Assembly (NCBI GenBank): GCA_000745135.1
Contig: JQNH01000001.1
Coordinates: 3,767,501-3,831,500 of the forward strand
DNA from: Rhizobiales bacterium YIM 77505
GTDB lineage: Bacteria; Pseudomonadota; Alphaproteobacteria; Rhizobiales; Beijerinckiaceae
Direction: 5' to 3'
DNA length: 64,000 bases
In this document: positions 9,650-19,136 of the stretch, one piece after another
Numbering within the stretch: the stretch's first letter is position 1
Layout: every line of letters starts with the position of its first letter
The notes under the pieces: model-generated
The model's input: the letters and a program-made list of their open reading frames with translations, nothing else
Databases searched by the model: none
What the model was told of the DNA's origin: nothing
Translations under genes and position numbers: made by a program

Positions 9650-10547
9650 TAAGGCGGGCAGGCCATATCCTTCGAGGCCATGCACGATGATGCCGCCGCC
9701 GACCCAGATCATGGCCGCCGTGCCGATCACCGCGAGGCCCTTGAGGAACACCGGCATGCCGAGGACGAGGCTGCGGCCCACCGCCCGGGCGAGCGGGCCG
9801 ACTGGAGACGGCGAGCCGTTCCTGGCCAGCGCGACCCCGACATCGTCTGCCTTCACGATCAGCGCCACGCCGCCGTAGACGGCGGCGGTGATGCCGATGG
9901 CGACGAGCGCGAGCACCGCGGCCTGCGTGGCAAAGCCCGCATCCGGCACCGCCGCGAGCGCGATGGCCATGATCTCGGCGGAGAGGATGAAGTCGGTCTT
10001 GATGGCGCTTGCGACCTTCTCGTCTTCAAAGGCCTGGGCGTTCATCGCCACCGGGCCGAGCTGCGCCTCATGAGTGTGGGCGTGGTGGGGGAAGACGGCC
10101 TCGAACACCTTCTCGGCCCCTTCGTAGCAAAGATACGCGCCGCCGAGCATCAGGAGCGGCGTGACGGCCCAGGGAGCGAGAAGGCTCAACCCTAAGGCGG
10201 CCGGCAGCAGGATCAGGAGCTTGTTGCGCAGGGATCCGGCCGCGATCTTGCGGATGATTGGCAGCTCCCGGGCGGCCGCAAATCCGACGACGTACCGCGG
10301 CGTCACGGCGGCATCGTCGATGACGACGCCCGCCGCCTTGGCGCCGGCCTTCGCCGCTTGGCCGGCGACGTCGTCGATGGACGCCGCAGCGACCTTGGCC
10401 AATCCCGCAACGTCGTCGAGGAGGGCGATCAGTCCGATGCTCACGAGGGCTCCTGGCGTGTGTTGACGCATAACGCATGGCCGGCCCTGAGGGCTCAACG
10501 GATCCGCATCGGGTGCGAATGGAAGCGCGGGTCCCGGACCCGCCGTC

Positions 10548-11372
10548 CTACGGTTTGGCGTTTGCGGGGATCGGTGGCGCTTCGTTGAGCAGTGTGATCG
10601 TCACCCGGCGGTTTGCGGCAAGGTACGGGTTGTCCGGGAACATCGGCTCGGTATCCGCCTTGCCGGCAACGATCGCGAAGCGGTCGTCGGGAAGCCCGGC
10701 CAAAGCCAGGATCTCGCGCACGTTCACGGCGCGGCCGGCGGAGAGGTCCCATGGAGAGCCGAACTGGCGGGTGCCGGGCCGTGGCGCCGCCGTGTGGCCG
10801 GTGACCGAGACTCGGTTGGGCATGCGGCGGATGGTGGGTGCAAGACGCTCGATGACCCGGCGCGTGCGCTCGTAGGGCTGGGTCGAGCCGTCCGGAAACA
10901 TCGCCCGCCCGTCGAGGTCGACGAGGGAGATGTTGAGGCCGTCCTTCGTCTCCTCGATGATGATGTTCCTGGACAATTCGGCGATCTCCGGCATCTCTTG
11001 GATCGCCTGCCGCAGCGACGCCGCCGCAAGGCCAAAGCCGCGATCGAATGTCGGCGACATCAAGCCTTCATCGTTCTTGAGCTTGTTGGGTGTCGTGTGG
11101 TCGGACGCCTGTTCAGGCGGAGCAGGGCGCGGGCTCTTCAGATGTGTCTTGATGGGAATGCCGTCTTGCTCGATCACGCCTGAGAAGCGGCTCTCGCGGA
11201 CGGTGCCGAAGGCATCGCGCATGGAGCCGGCGACGAGCTGCAGCTTCCGCTGGTCCTGGGTGGAGTAGGCGGCGATCATCACGAAGAAGCTCATGAGGAG
11301 CGCCATGAGGTCGGCGAAGGTCACGAACCAGCCGTGGCCCCCATGCCCACCGCCTTTTTTCCTGCGCGCCAA
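10548..11372 (-). CDS. MotB-like stator protein with OmpA domain
   Basis: The 274-residue protein has one N-terminal transmembrane helix carrying the ion-binding aspartate (Asp21 in WFVTFADLMALLMSFFVMI), a linker, and a C-terminal OmpA/MotB peptidoglycan-binding domain (about residues 125-265) with SVTGHTAAP and NRRVTITLL. In flagellar motors MotB anchors the stator to the wall while Asp relays protons or sodium. It follows the MotA-like gene by 14 bp, so the two form an operon. No rod, hook, ring or flagellin genes are near, so it could serve flagella encoded elsewhere or another ion-driven machine. Confidence 0.9.
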   Translation of the reverse strand: MARRKKGGGHGGHGWFVTFADLMALLMSFFVMIAAYSTQDQRKLQLVAGSMRDAFGTVRESRFSGVIEQDGIPIKTHLKSPRPAPPEQASDHTTPNKLKNDEGLMSPTFDRGFGLAAASLRQAIQEMPEIAELSRNIIIEETKDGLNISLVDLDGRAMFPDGSTQPYERTRRVIERLAPTIRRMPNRVSVTGHTAAPRPGTRQFGSPWDLSAGRAVNVREILALAGLPDDRFAIVAGKADTEPMFPDNPYLAANRRVTITLLNEAPPIPANAKP

Positions 11373-11386
11373 GACCGCCGCTCCGC

Positions 11387-12154
11387 TCAGGCTTCCACGA
11401 ACTCGTGCCGGTGGTGCTCGGGCAGATAGGCCACGAGCATCTCCTTGATGAGCGATGGGCTCTTGGAGTCGCGGATGAGCAGGATCCCGTCGATGATCAG
11501 GGAGCGCGAGACGTCCTCCTCCTCCATCTTGAGGTGGAGCTTGTCGGCAATGGGCAGGCAGACGGCATTGGCGATCAGCGCTCCATAGAGCGTCGCAAGC
11601 AGCGCCGTGGCCATGGCCGGGCCGAGCTTCGAGGGATCAGACATGTTCGCGAACATGGTCACCATGCCGATGATGGTGCCGACCATGCCCCAGGCCGGCG
11701 CGCAGTCCCCATAGGCGCGATAGACCTTTGAGCCCTCCTCGAGACGTTGCAAAAAGATGTCCCGGTCGCGCTCCATCGTCTCCTTGATGAATTCCCGGTC
11801 ATAGCCGTCCGCGACGTAGCGGATTCCTTGCGCGAGGAACGGGTCGTTGACTTCCATGTTCTCGAGGGCCATTGGCCCATTCTTTCGGACCACTTCGGCG
11901 ATCTGCGAGATCTGCTCGATGAGGGCTCGCGGATCGGACGCGCGCAAGGTGAAGGCGAATCTCACCCCCATCGGCAGCCCGTGCAGGATCGTCGAGAAGG
12001 GGAAGCGCACCATGGTGGCGGCGGTCGCGCCGCCGAAGATCACGATGACGGCATGCTTGTCGAAATAGGCGGCGAAGTTGCCGCCGTCGATCAGGATCAG
12101 AATGACGACTGTGGCGATGCCCCCGATGAGGCCAAGGCCGGTAGCGATATCCAT
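11387..12154 (-). CDS. MotA/PomA-like stator protein
   Basis: The 255-residue protein has four transmembrane segments in the MotA order: two N-terminal (residues about 5-25 and 33-52), a cytoplasmic loop with charged residues and RDIFLQRLEEGSKVYRAYGD, and two C-terminal (around PAWGMVGTIIGMVTMFANM and ALLATLYGALIANAVCLPIA). The PAWGMVGT segment is the hallmark of MotA/PomA, distinguishing it from ExbB/TolQ. With the MotB-like partner just downstream it forms an ion channel converting ion flow into torque. Size is close to PomA-type proteins, so the coupling ion may be sodium or proton; sequence does not settle this. Confidence 0.9.
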   Translation of the reverse strand: MDIATGLGLIGGIATVVILILIDGGNFAAYFDKHAVIVIFGGATAATMVRFPFSTILHGLPMGVRFAFTLRASDPRALIEQISQIAEVVRKNGPMALENMEVNDPFLAQGIRYVADGYDREFIKETMERDRDIFLQRLEEGSKVYRAYGDCAPAWGMVGTIIGMVTMFANMSDPSKLGPAMATALLATLYGALIANAVCLPIADKLHLKMEEEDVSRSLIIDGILLIRDSKSPSLIKEMLVAYLPEHHRHEFVEA

Positions 12155-12413
12155 CGGGTTTCTCTCGACGCGAACACGCGGCCGGCGCGTCCCGCGCCGG
12201 AACTGTCGGCGACGTTAGGCGGGCCGGCCTGAAGGAAGCGTTAAGGTTGTGGTCAGGCAGCACCCGGCAAGCCGGAGGAGAACCGGAGCCGGTGCTTGCC
12301 GTTGGTCAGAGGTCCGGAGCCGAAGGGATTCGCAGCCGCGCAGAGGCCGCGGCCCCTTGTCGGGACCGTTCGGCTCGGCAAGGGTGGAAAGCTCGACCGT
12401 AGGTGCCCTGTCC

Positions 12414-14219
12414 ATGAGCCTCATTCGGCTTTACGCGCGCGTTCTTGGCCAACTCGGGTCTGATCTTCGTCTCGGGGCCATCCTGGCCCTCGCCAATGTG
12501 GCGCTCGCCATCGCCGCTTTCGCCGAGCCGATCCTGTTCGGGCGCATCATCGACGTATTGACGCGCGCCCAAACGCCCGGGGCAGCCCCCGTGACCTTCT
12601 CTTCGCTCACGCCGCTCGTCGCAGCCTGGGTCGCCTTCGGCCTGTTCTCCATCGGCGCCGGCGTGCTGGTGGCGCTCCACGCCGACCGGCTGTCCCACCG
12701 CCGGCGGCTTGCCACCATGGCGAACTATTTCGAGCATGTGCTCGAGTTGCCGCTCGCCTTCCACACGGCCACCCACTCGGGCCGGGTGCTCAAGGTGATG
12801 CTCGAAGGCTCCAACGGCATGGCCTGGCTGTGGCTCGGCTTCTTCCGGGAGCATTTCGCGGCGCTCGTGGCTCTTGGCGTGCTTCTGCCGCTCACCGTCT
12901 TCCTCAATTGGCGGCTTGGCCTCCTCCTCGTCCTCCTGGTTGGCGTCTTCACCGTGTTGACCGCGATCGTGCTCCGCAAGACCGAGACCTTGCAGGGGCG
13001 TGTCGAGAGCTATCATTCGACGCTCGCCGAACATGCGTCGGATGCGCTCGGCAACGTGCCGGTGATCCAGTCCTTCACCCGCGTCGAGGCCGAGGCGCGC
13101 GCCCTGCACGGCATCATCCACCAGCTTCTGCAGGCCCAGAACCCGGTGCTGTCCTGGTGGGCGCTCGCCTCCGTGGCGACCCGCGCCTCGGCCACGATCA
13201 CGGTGACCGCCATCTTCCTCGTCGGCACGGGGCTGCACCTCAACGGGCTTGCCTCGATCGGCGAGATCGTCACCTTCATGTCGATCGCGACCATGCTGAT
13301 CGGGCGCCTCGAACAAGCGGTGCAGTTCATCAACCAGCTTTTCCTGCAGGCGCCGAAGATGCTCGAGTTCTTCGAGATCCTGGACACGACGCCTGCGGTC
13401 CACGACCGCCCGAACGCCAAGGACGTGGAGCGCTTCAAGGGGGCCGTGCAGTTCGAGAATGTAAGCTTCTCCTATGACGGCAAGCGGCCCGCGGTGCAGG
13501 ACGTCTCCTTTTCCGTGAGACCTGGCGAAACCGTCGCCCTGGTCGGTGCGACGGGCTCAGGCAAGTCGACGACTCTCGGCCTTCTGCACCGCGCGTTCGA
13601 TCCGCAGTCGGGCGTGATCCGCATCGACGGCGACGATATTCGCGATCTGACGCTCGCTTCCCTTCGCCGCAACATCGGCGTGGTGTTCCAAGAGCCGATG
13701 CTGTTCGCCCGCTCCATCCGTGAGAACCTGCAAGTGGGCAAACCCGACGCCACGGATGAAGAAATGATCCAAGCGCTCGAGCGGGCGCAGGCCGTCGAGT
13801 TCATCCGCCGCCAGCCGCAAGGCCTCGACACCATCATCGGCGAGCGCGGCCGCTCGCTGTCGGGCGGCGAGCGTCAGCGGCTCTCGATCGCCCGGGCGCT
13901 CCTCAAGAATCCGCCCATGCTCATCCTCGACGAAGCCACGAGCGCGCTCGACGCGGCCACGGAGCGCAAGCTGCAGATGGCTCTCGAGGAAGTGATGAAG
14001 GGCCGCACCACCTTCGTCATCGCCCATCGCCTGGCAACGGTCCGCAACGCGGATCGCATCCTGGTCTTCGATCACGGCCGCATCGTCGAGACGGGCACCT
14101 TCGATGAGCTCTTGGCCAAGGGCGGCCGCTTCGCAGAGCTCGCCAGGGCGCAATACATGACGGCCGAGCCGCCCCGAGAGACGCGCGAGGTCACGGCCGA
14201 GCAGGTGGTCATGGCGTAG
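12414..14219 (+). CDS. ChvA/NdvA-like glucan ABC exporter
   Basis: A 601-residue half-transporter has six N-terminal transmembrane helices (about 1-310) fused to an ATPase domain. The Walker A motif is [10 protein letters not shown], the Q-loop is in [10 protein letters not shown], the signature is [15 protein letters not shown] and the Walker B is [12 protein letters not shown]. The opening [17 protein letters not shown] and the overall match resemble the rhizobial cyclic beta-1,2-glucan exporters ChvA/NdvA, which act as homodimers. The glucan synthase gene (ndvB/chvB) is not here, so substrate assignment is by family only. The ATG at 12414 gives the expected length; the frame is open for 165 bases upstream. 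Confidence 0.88.
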   Translation: MSLIRLYARVLGQLGSDLRLGAILALANVALAIAAFAEPILFGRIIDVLTRAQTPGAAPVTFSSLTPLVAAWVAFGLFSIGAGVLVALHADRLSHRRRLATMANYFEHVLELPLAFHTATHSGRVLKVMLEGSNGMAWLWLGFFREHFAALVALGVLLPLTVFLNWRLGLLLVLLVGVFTVLTAIVLRKTETLQGRVESYHSTLAEHASDALGNVPVIQSFTRVEAEARALHGIIHQLLQAQNPVLSWWALASVATRASATITVTAIFLVGTGLHLNGLASIGEIVTFMSIATMLIGRLEQAVQFINQLFLQAPKMLEFFEILDTTPAVHDRPNAKDVERFKGAVQFENVSFSYDGKRPAVQDVSFSVRPGETVALVGATGSGKSTTLGLLHRAFDPQSGVIRIDGDDIRDLTLASLRRNIGVVFQEPMLFARSIRENLQVGKPDATDEEMIQALERAQAVEFIRRQPQGLDTIIGERGRSLSGGERQRLSIARALLKNPPMLILDEATSALDAATERKLQMALEEVMKGRTTFVIAHRLATVRNADRILVFDHGRIVETGTFDELLAKGGRFAELARAQYMTAEPPRETREVTAEQVVMA

Positions 14220-14318
14220 CGCAAGGTCACTCCGCCGGGCCGCGAGCATTGCCTCTGGTGGCTGTTGCACCTAAGGGTGACTCTCTTCCAACATTCTTCG
14301 CTGTTCGCTCTGCCGTCC

Positions 14319-16250
14319 ATGATGTCTGCGACCGCCGTCAGCCGCCCGGCCGCTGCTGGCCGCTTCTTGCGCGGTCGCATGGCGGCGCCCCTTCTGGTCC
14401 TGGTCATCGGACTCTTGTGCACCACGGCGGCCACTTTCCAGGCAGACCGCGCCATCGATGCGAAGGACGCCGTCCGGTTCGAATACGCAGCCCAGCAGAA
14501 GCTCGACGCCATCCGCGACCGCGTGGAGAATCATCGGGCGCTCTTGCGCGGCGCCGCCGGCCTGTTCGCCACCTTGCCGGAGGTCAGTCGCGCCCAGTTC
14601 GCCGCCTATGTGGCGCGGCTGCGCATTCCGGAGGTCTTCCCGGGCGTTCAGGGCATCGGCTTCTCGCGCCGCATCCCGGCGGAAGACCTGCCGGCGGCTC
14701 TGGCCGCCGCCCGGCAGGATCTTGGCCCCGACTTCGCCATCCGGCCTCCCGGGCCCCGGGCCGAGTATCACACGATCCTCTTCCTGGAGCCGCAAGACCG
14801 CCGCAACCAAGCAGCCATCGGCTATGACATGTTCACCGAGCCGACACGGCGGGCGGCCATGGAGCGGGCCCGCGACACCGGCCGCGTCGCCGCCTCGGGC
14901 AAGGTTGAGCTCGTGCAGGAGATTGATCCTGTCAAGCAGCCGGGCTTCCTCATCTATGTGCCGGTCTATGAGGGCGGCGACGTGCCCGACACCCTGGAGG
15001 AGCGCAGGTCGCGGCTTCTCGGTTTCGTCTACAGCCCCTATCGCGCGACCGACCTCTTCACGGCCCTGTTTCGCGACGATCCGGACAGCGAGCTTGCCTT
15101 CGAGGTCTATGACGGCGACCCGGAGCCGGCGAACCTTCTTCATAGCCAGGGGCGACGCCATGCGGGGCCGCCGTCGCGATCCGCCACCATGACGGTCCCG
15201 ATCTTCGGGCGTCCCTGGACGGTCAAGTTCTATGCCCTGCCGGCTTTCGATCGCGGCTCCGGCCGGCAACTCGTCTCCGTCATCGCGATCGGCGGCCTTG
15301 TGGCGACCCTGCTGCTGGCGGGGCTCGCCTGGTCGCAGGCGCAGGCGACGCAGGCGGCGGTCGCGGCCCGCGAGGATTTCCGTCGTCTGAACGCCCGGCT
15401 GGAGGAAACGGTCGCCGAGCGCACCCGCGAGCTTGAAGAGGCGCAGGCTCGCCTTCTCGCCAGCAACGAGCGCCTGGAGGCGGCCGTGCGCGAACGGACG
15501 GCGGAGCTGCGCGAGTCGAACGAGGAGATCCAGCGCTACGCCTATATCGTGAGCCACGACCTCAGGGCTCCCCTCGTCAATGTCATGGGGTTCACGAGCG
15601 AGCTCGAGGCCATCAAGGGGGACCTCCTGAAGGCCGGCCTCGACGAGGCGGCGCGAGCGCGGGCCGCGGCCGAGTTCGATGAATCGATCGCCTTCATCAA
15701 GGCCGCGACCACCAAGATGGACAGCCTCATCGGCGCCATCCTGAAGATCTCGCGGGAGGGCCGGCGCTCGTTCCGGCCGGAGCCGCTCGACATGACGGCG
15801 CTGGTCCAGGGCCTTGCCGACGCTCTGCGCCATCAGGCCGACGCCGCCGGCGCCACGATCCTGATCGAGCCCCTGCCGCCGATTGAGGCGGACCGGCTTG
15901 CCGTCGAACAGGTGTTCAGCAACCTTCTTGACAATGCGGTGAAGTACCTGGATCCAGCTCGACCAGGCGTCATCAAGGTGACCGGTCGACCGGAGGGGAC
16001 GCGCATCCGCTACGAGGTGCGCGACAATGGCCGCGGTATCCCAGCTCAGGACCACGCCCGGGTGTTCGAGCTCTTCCGCCGCTCCGGCCCCCAGGATCGG
16101 CCCGGAGAAGGCATTGGCCTTGCTCATGTCAAGGCGCTGGTGCGCTCGCTCGGCGGGCGCATCGACCTCGAGTCGGAGCCGGGCGTCGGCACCTGCTTCA
16201 TCGTGATGCTGCCGAAGGCGCCGTCGCGCCCATTGTCAGAGACGCTGTAG
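14319..16250 (+). CDS. CHASE-domain sensor histidine kinase
   Basis: A membrane sensor kinase of about 643 residues. After a first transmembrane helix comes a periplasmic CHASE domain (containing VFPGVQGIGFSRRI and PVYEGG), then a second helix (around LVATLLLAGLAWS), a long coiled coil, a HisKA domain with the phosphoacceptor His413 in YIVSHDLRAPLVNVMG, and an ATPase domain with N-box NLLDNAVKY and G-boxes DNGRGIP and GEGIGLAHV. CHASE domains bind small extracellular ligands. ATGs at 14319 and 14322 are plausible starts; TTG 14265 is less likely. It leads a three-gene operon with two receivers and is probably the input of that relay. Confidence 0.9.
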   Translation: MMSATAVSRPAAAGRFLRGRMAAPLLVLVIGLLCTTAATFQADRAIDAKDAVRFEYAAQQKLDAIRDRVENHRALLRGAAGLFATLPEVSRAQFAAYVARLRIPEVFPGVQGIGFSRRIPAEDLPAALAAARQDLGPDFAIRPPGPRAEYHTILFLEPQDRRNQAAIGYDMFTEPTRRAAMERARDTGRVAASGKVELVQEIDPVKQPGFLIYVPVYEGGDVPDTLEERRSRLLGFVYSPYRATDLFTALFRDDPDSELAFEVYDGDPEPANLLHSQGRRHAGPPSRSATMTVPIFGRPWTVKFYALPAFDRGSGRQLVSVIAIGGLVATLLLAGLAWSQAQATQAAVAAREDFRRLNARLEETVAERTRELEEAQARLLASNERLEAAVRERTAELRESNEEIQRYAYIVSHDLRAPLVNVMGFTSELEAIKGDLLKAGLDEAARARAAAEFDESIAFIKAATTKMDSLIGAILKISREGRRSFRPEPLDMTALVQGLADALRHQADAAGATILIEPLPPIEADRLAVEQVFSNLLDNAVKYLDPARPGVIKVTGRPEGTRIRYEVRDNGRGIPAQDHARVFELFRRSGPQDRPGEGIGLAHVKALVRSLGGRIDLESEPGVGTCFIVMLPKAPSRPLSETL

Positions 16251-16259
16251 GACCTCCCC

Positions 16260-16694
16260 ATGCACCCCGTCTGCATCGTCATGATTGAGGACGACGAAGG
16301 GCACGCCCGCCTGATCGAGCGCAACATCCGCCGCGCCGGCGTGACCAATAAGATCATCCCCTTCGTGAACGGCACCGATGCCTTGCGCTATCTGCTCGGC
16401 GAGGACGGCTCCGGCGAGGTCAGCTCAGGGCGGCACCTTCTCATCCTCCTCGACCTCAACCTGCCGGACATGACCGGCATCGACATCCTGGCGAAGATCA
16501 AGGCGAACCCTCATACCAAGCGCTCGCCGGTGGTCGTGCTGACGACGACGGACGATCAGCGCGAGGTCCAGCGCTGCTATGACCTTGGCGCCAACGTCTA
16601 CATCACCAAGCCGGTCAACTACGAAGCCTTCGCCAACGCGATCCGCCAGCTTGGTCTGTTCTTCGCTGTCATTCAGGTGCCGGAGGCAAGCTAG
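16260..16694 (+). CDS. Stand-alone response-regulator receiver (Rcp1-like)
   Basis: This 144-residue single receiver domain has no output domain. The acidic pocket is IEDDEGH (Glu10, Asp11, Asp12), the phosphorylation site is Asp65 in [11 protein letters not shown], and the switch Thr and Lys are in VLTTTDDQ and [10 protein letters not shown]. The long loop before Asp65 and the ending resemble Rcp1-type receivers that shuttle phosphate from phytochrome-like kinases. It starts 9 bp after the CHASE kinase and its stop overlaps the next start, so the three genes are co-translated. It likely accepts phosphate from that kinase. Confidence 0.92.
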   Translation: MHPVCIVMIEDDEGHARLIERNIRRAGVTNKIIPFVNGTDALRYLLGEDGSGEVSSGRHLLILLDLNLPDMTGIDILAKIKANPHTKRSPVVVLTTTDDQREVQRCYDLGANVYITKPVNYEAFANAIRQLGLFFAVIQVPEAS

Positions 16695-17734
16695 TGCAGG
16701 CGGAAGGCGCCCGCGTCCTTTACATCGACGACGATCCAGGCCTGGGACGACTGGTCGGGCGCGCCCTGGCGGAACGCGGCTATCGGGTCGAGCATGTGCT
16801 TGACGCGGATGCCGGGCTTGAGCGGCTCAAGCAGGGCGGCATCGACGTGGTCGCCCTCGACCACCACATGCCGGGCCAGACCGGGCTCGACACCCTGCCG
16901 CGCATCCGCGCGCTCCCCGACGCGCCGCCAGTCATCTACGTGACGGGCTCCGAGGACAGCCGCACCGCGGTCGCCGCGCTGAAGGCGGGCGCTGTCGATT
17001 ATGTCTGGAAGGACGTCCAGGGTCACTTCCGCGAGCTGCTCGGCGAGGCCATCGCGACGGCGCTCGAAGCGGACCGGCTGCGGCGCGCCAAGGAACAGGC
17101 CGAGCGCGAGATGCGCGAGGCACGCGAGCGGGCCGAGATGCTGCTGCGGGAGGTCAATCACCGCGTCGCCAATTCCCTTGCCCTTGTGGCGGGCCTCGCC
17201 CGCCTGCAGGCGTCCTCCAGCGCCGAGCCCGCGGTCCGCGCCGCCATGGAGGAGATGCAGGCGCGGATCAACGCCATCGCCGGTATCCATCGCCGCCTCT
17301 ACACGTCGCACGACGTCCAGAACGTGGAGATGGACGCCTATCTGGCGAGCCTCGTCGAGGAGCTCGACGCGGTGATGCGGGCCGCCGATCGCCAACACGT
17401 CATTTCGCTCGACGCCGCCCCTATCCGCGTGCCGACCGACAAGGCGGTCTCGATCGGGGTGATCGTGACGGAGCTCGTCACCAACGCCTACAAATACGCC
17501 TATCCCGAAGGCGTGCTGGGGGATATCCGCGTCAAACTCCAGCCGGCCGGCGATGGCGTCATCCAACTCACAGTGGAGGACGATGGCGTCGGCTGGACGG
17601 GATCGGGGATGCCGACGGGCACCGGGCTTGGAACCCGGATCGTGAAGGCGATGGCGAGCAATCTCGGCTCCGACCTCATCGTCGAAGCCCGCGATCCCGG
17701 CACCCGCATCAAGCTTGAATTCCCGCTTCGATAG
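16694..17734 (+). CDS. Receiver-HWE/HisKA_2 hybrid histidine kinase
   Basis: A soluble 346-residue protein: an N-terminal receiver (about 6-120, phosphorylation site Asp56 in [13 protein letters not shown]) then a coiled linker and a HisKA_2/HWE-type kinase with His156 in [19 protein letters not shown] and ATP-binding motifs [21 protein letters not shown] and [12 protein letters not shown]. The GTG start shares one base with the TAG stop of the preceding receiver, which suggests translational coupling. HWE kinases often sit in general stress and light-response pathways of Alphaproteobacteria. The order kinase, receiver, receiver-kinase suggests a branched relay, but the final output is not encoded in this cluster. 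Confidence 0.92.
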   Translation: MQAEGARVLYIDDDPGLGRLVGRALAERGYRVEHVLDADAGLERLKQGGIDVVALDHHMPGQTGLDTLPRIRALPDAPPVIYVTGSEDSRTAVAALKAGAVDYVWKDVQGHFRELLGEAIATALEADRLRRAKEQAEREMREARERAEMLLREVNHRVANSLALVAGLARLQASSSAEPAVRAAMEEMQARINAIAGIHRRLYTSHDVQNVEMDAYLASLVEELDAVMRAADRQHVISLDAAPIRVPTDKAVSIGVIVTELVTNAYKYAYPEGVLGDIRVKLQPAGDGVIQLTVEDDGVGWTGSGMPTGTGLGTRIVKAMASNLGSDLIVEARDPGTRIKLEFPLR

Positions 17735-17771
17735 ATCGCAATGCGTCTTGGCAGCCTGCCCTGGGGGCCAG

Positions 17772-19073
17772 CTACTCCGCCGCCCGGCGGCTCCGCGGGG
17801 CATGCGGCACGATCTTCAGGGCGGTGATGCGGTTCCTCGACTTTCGCAGCACCTGGAAGCGGAAGCCGTGGAAGTTGAACACCTGGCCGGCATCCGGAAT
17901 GGCGCGGGCCTCGTGGATGACGAGCCCGGCGATGGTCGTCGCTTCGTCGTCGGGGAGGTCCCAGTCCATGGCCCGGTTGAGATCGCGGATCGGCACTGAG
18001 CCGTCGACATTCACCGATCCGTCGGGCTGCGGCCGCACGCCCTGGACCGTGAGGTCATGCTCATCCTTGATATCGCCGACGATCTCCTCGAGGATGTCCT
18101 CCAGGGTGACCAGCCCCTGCACCTCCCCATACTCGTCGACCACGAGCGCGAAATGGGTCTTCTTGGCGAGGAAGGCCTTGAGCTGGTCGCGCAGGGACGT
18201 GGTATCCGGCACGAACCAGGTCTCGAGCGCGATCGCCTCCGCCTTCAAGAGGCTCGGATTGCCGCCGACGGCATCAAGGGCCCGCAGGAGGTCCTTGGCA
18301 TGCAGCACGCCGACGATGTTCTCCTGCGTTCCCCGCCACAGGGGCAGCCGCGTATAAGGGGAGGAGAGCACCTCGCGCACGATCTCCTCGGGCGGAAGGT
18401 CGGCGTTGATGGTGCGCATCTTCGTGCGATGAACCATCACGTCGGCGACGGTCAGCTCGCGCAGGTCCAGGAGGCCGCCGAGCATGTCCCGCTCCGCCTT
18501 CGCGACGCCGCCCTCCTTGTGGAGGAGGTCGACCTGGCCGCGGATTTCCTCCGTCGCCGTGAGGATCGGCTGGCCCTCCCCGATGCGCACCCCGAAGGGA
18601 CGCAGCATCAGCTTCACCAGCCGCTCGATCGCCATGGCGAGCGGGCCGAGAAGCGCCACGATCCAGGACACGGGCCGGGCGATGGCGAGCGAGACCCGAT
18701 CGGGGGACGTGATCGCGAGCGTCTTCGGCAGGACCTCGGAGAACACGATGACGAGCAGCGACATGGCGATGGTCGCATAGAGCACGCCCTCGCTGCCGAA
18801 GACCCCGACGAGCACGCTCGTCGTGAAGGCCGAGACGCCGATGTTGACAATGTTGTTGCCGATCAGCATGGCGCCGATGAAGCGCTCACGCATCTCAAGC
18901 AGCCGGTTGACGATCCTGGCGCGGCGGTCGCCGCCCTTCTCGAGGGCCAGCATGCGCGACCGGGAAGCGCCCGTGAAGGCTGTCTCGCCGGCCGAGAAGA
19001 AGGCGGACAAGGCAAGGCAGGCGACGACGATGGCCGCCGCGGCCCAGAGATTGGTAGAGGGATGGTCGGTCAT
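17772..19073 (-). CDS. HlyC/CorC-family CBS transporter (CNNM-like)
   Basis: The 433-residue membrane protein has a DUF21/CNNM domain with three or four helices (ALSAFFSAGETAFTGASR near the start), a pair of CBS domains (about 215-335, with VMVHRTKM and VVDEYGEVQGLVTLEDILEEIVGDI) and a C-terminal CorC_HlyC domain. Family members are linked to magnesium/cobalt resistance and export. It lies 63 bp downstream of aroB on the same strand, so it is likely the last gene of an aroK-aroB transcript, an arrangement often seen in Rhizobiales. Confidence 0.92.
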   Translation of the reverse strand: MTDHPSTNLWAAAAIVVACLALSAFFSAGETAFTGASRSRMLALEKGGDRRARIVNRLLEMRERFIGAMLIGNNIVNIGVSAFTTSVLVGVFGSEGVLYATIAMSLLVIVFSEVLPKTLAITSPDRVSLAIARPVSWIVALLGPLAMAIERLVKLMLRPFGVRIGEGQPILTATEEIRGQVDLLHKEGGVAKAERDMLGGLLDLRELTVADVMVHRTKMRTINADLPPEEIVREVLSSPYTRLPLWRGTQENIVGVLHAKDLLRALDAVGGNPSLLKAEAIALETWFVPDTTSLRDQLKAFLAKKTHFALVVDEYGEVQGLVTLEDILEEIVGDIKDEHDLTVQGVRPQPDGSVNVDGSVPIRDLNRAMDWDLPDDEATTIAGLVIHEARAIPDAGQVFNFHGFRFQVLRKSRNRITALKIVPHAPRSRRAAE

Positions 19074-19136
19074 GGACGGCGTCGGCGCTGTCGGTCCGCT
19101 GGTGTCCTTGCGCTGTGAAGCCAGCTCGTCGGGCCA

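Larger units (their letters stand above)
8404..10444 (-). pseudogene. DUF808 (YedI-like) membrane protein gene split by IS copy 1
   Basis: The leftward gene starts at GTG 10444, with an AGGAG ribosome site seven bases upstream, and reads VSIGLIALLDDVAGLAKVAA, the classic DUF808 N-terminus. It proceeds through several membrane segments to GYGLPAL at about 9652, where the IS begins. Beyond the IS, at 8404-8609, the same frame resumes with LGRAIHHAAEIAAHALPP and ends in RPRARRI. Joining 10444-9652 to 8609-8404 with a single TA gives 333 codons including stop, without gap or shift. The gene is therefore a recent, cleanly interrupted inner-membrane protein of unknown function. The remaining 5' frame reads a few codons into the IS and stops at 9632. 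Confidence 0.93.
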
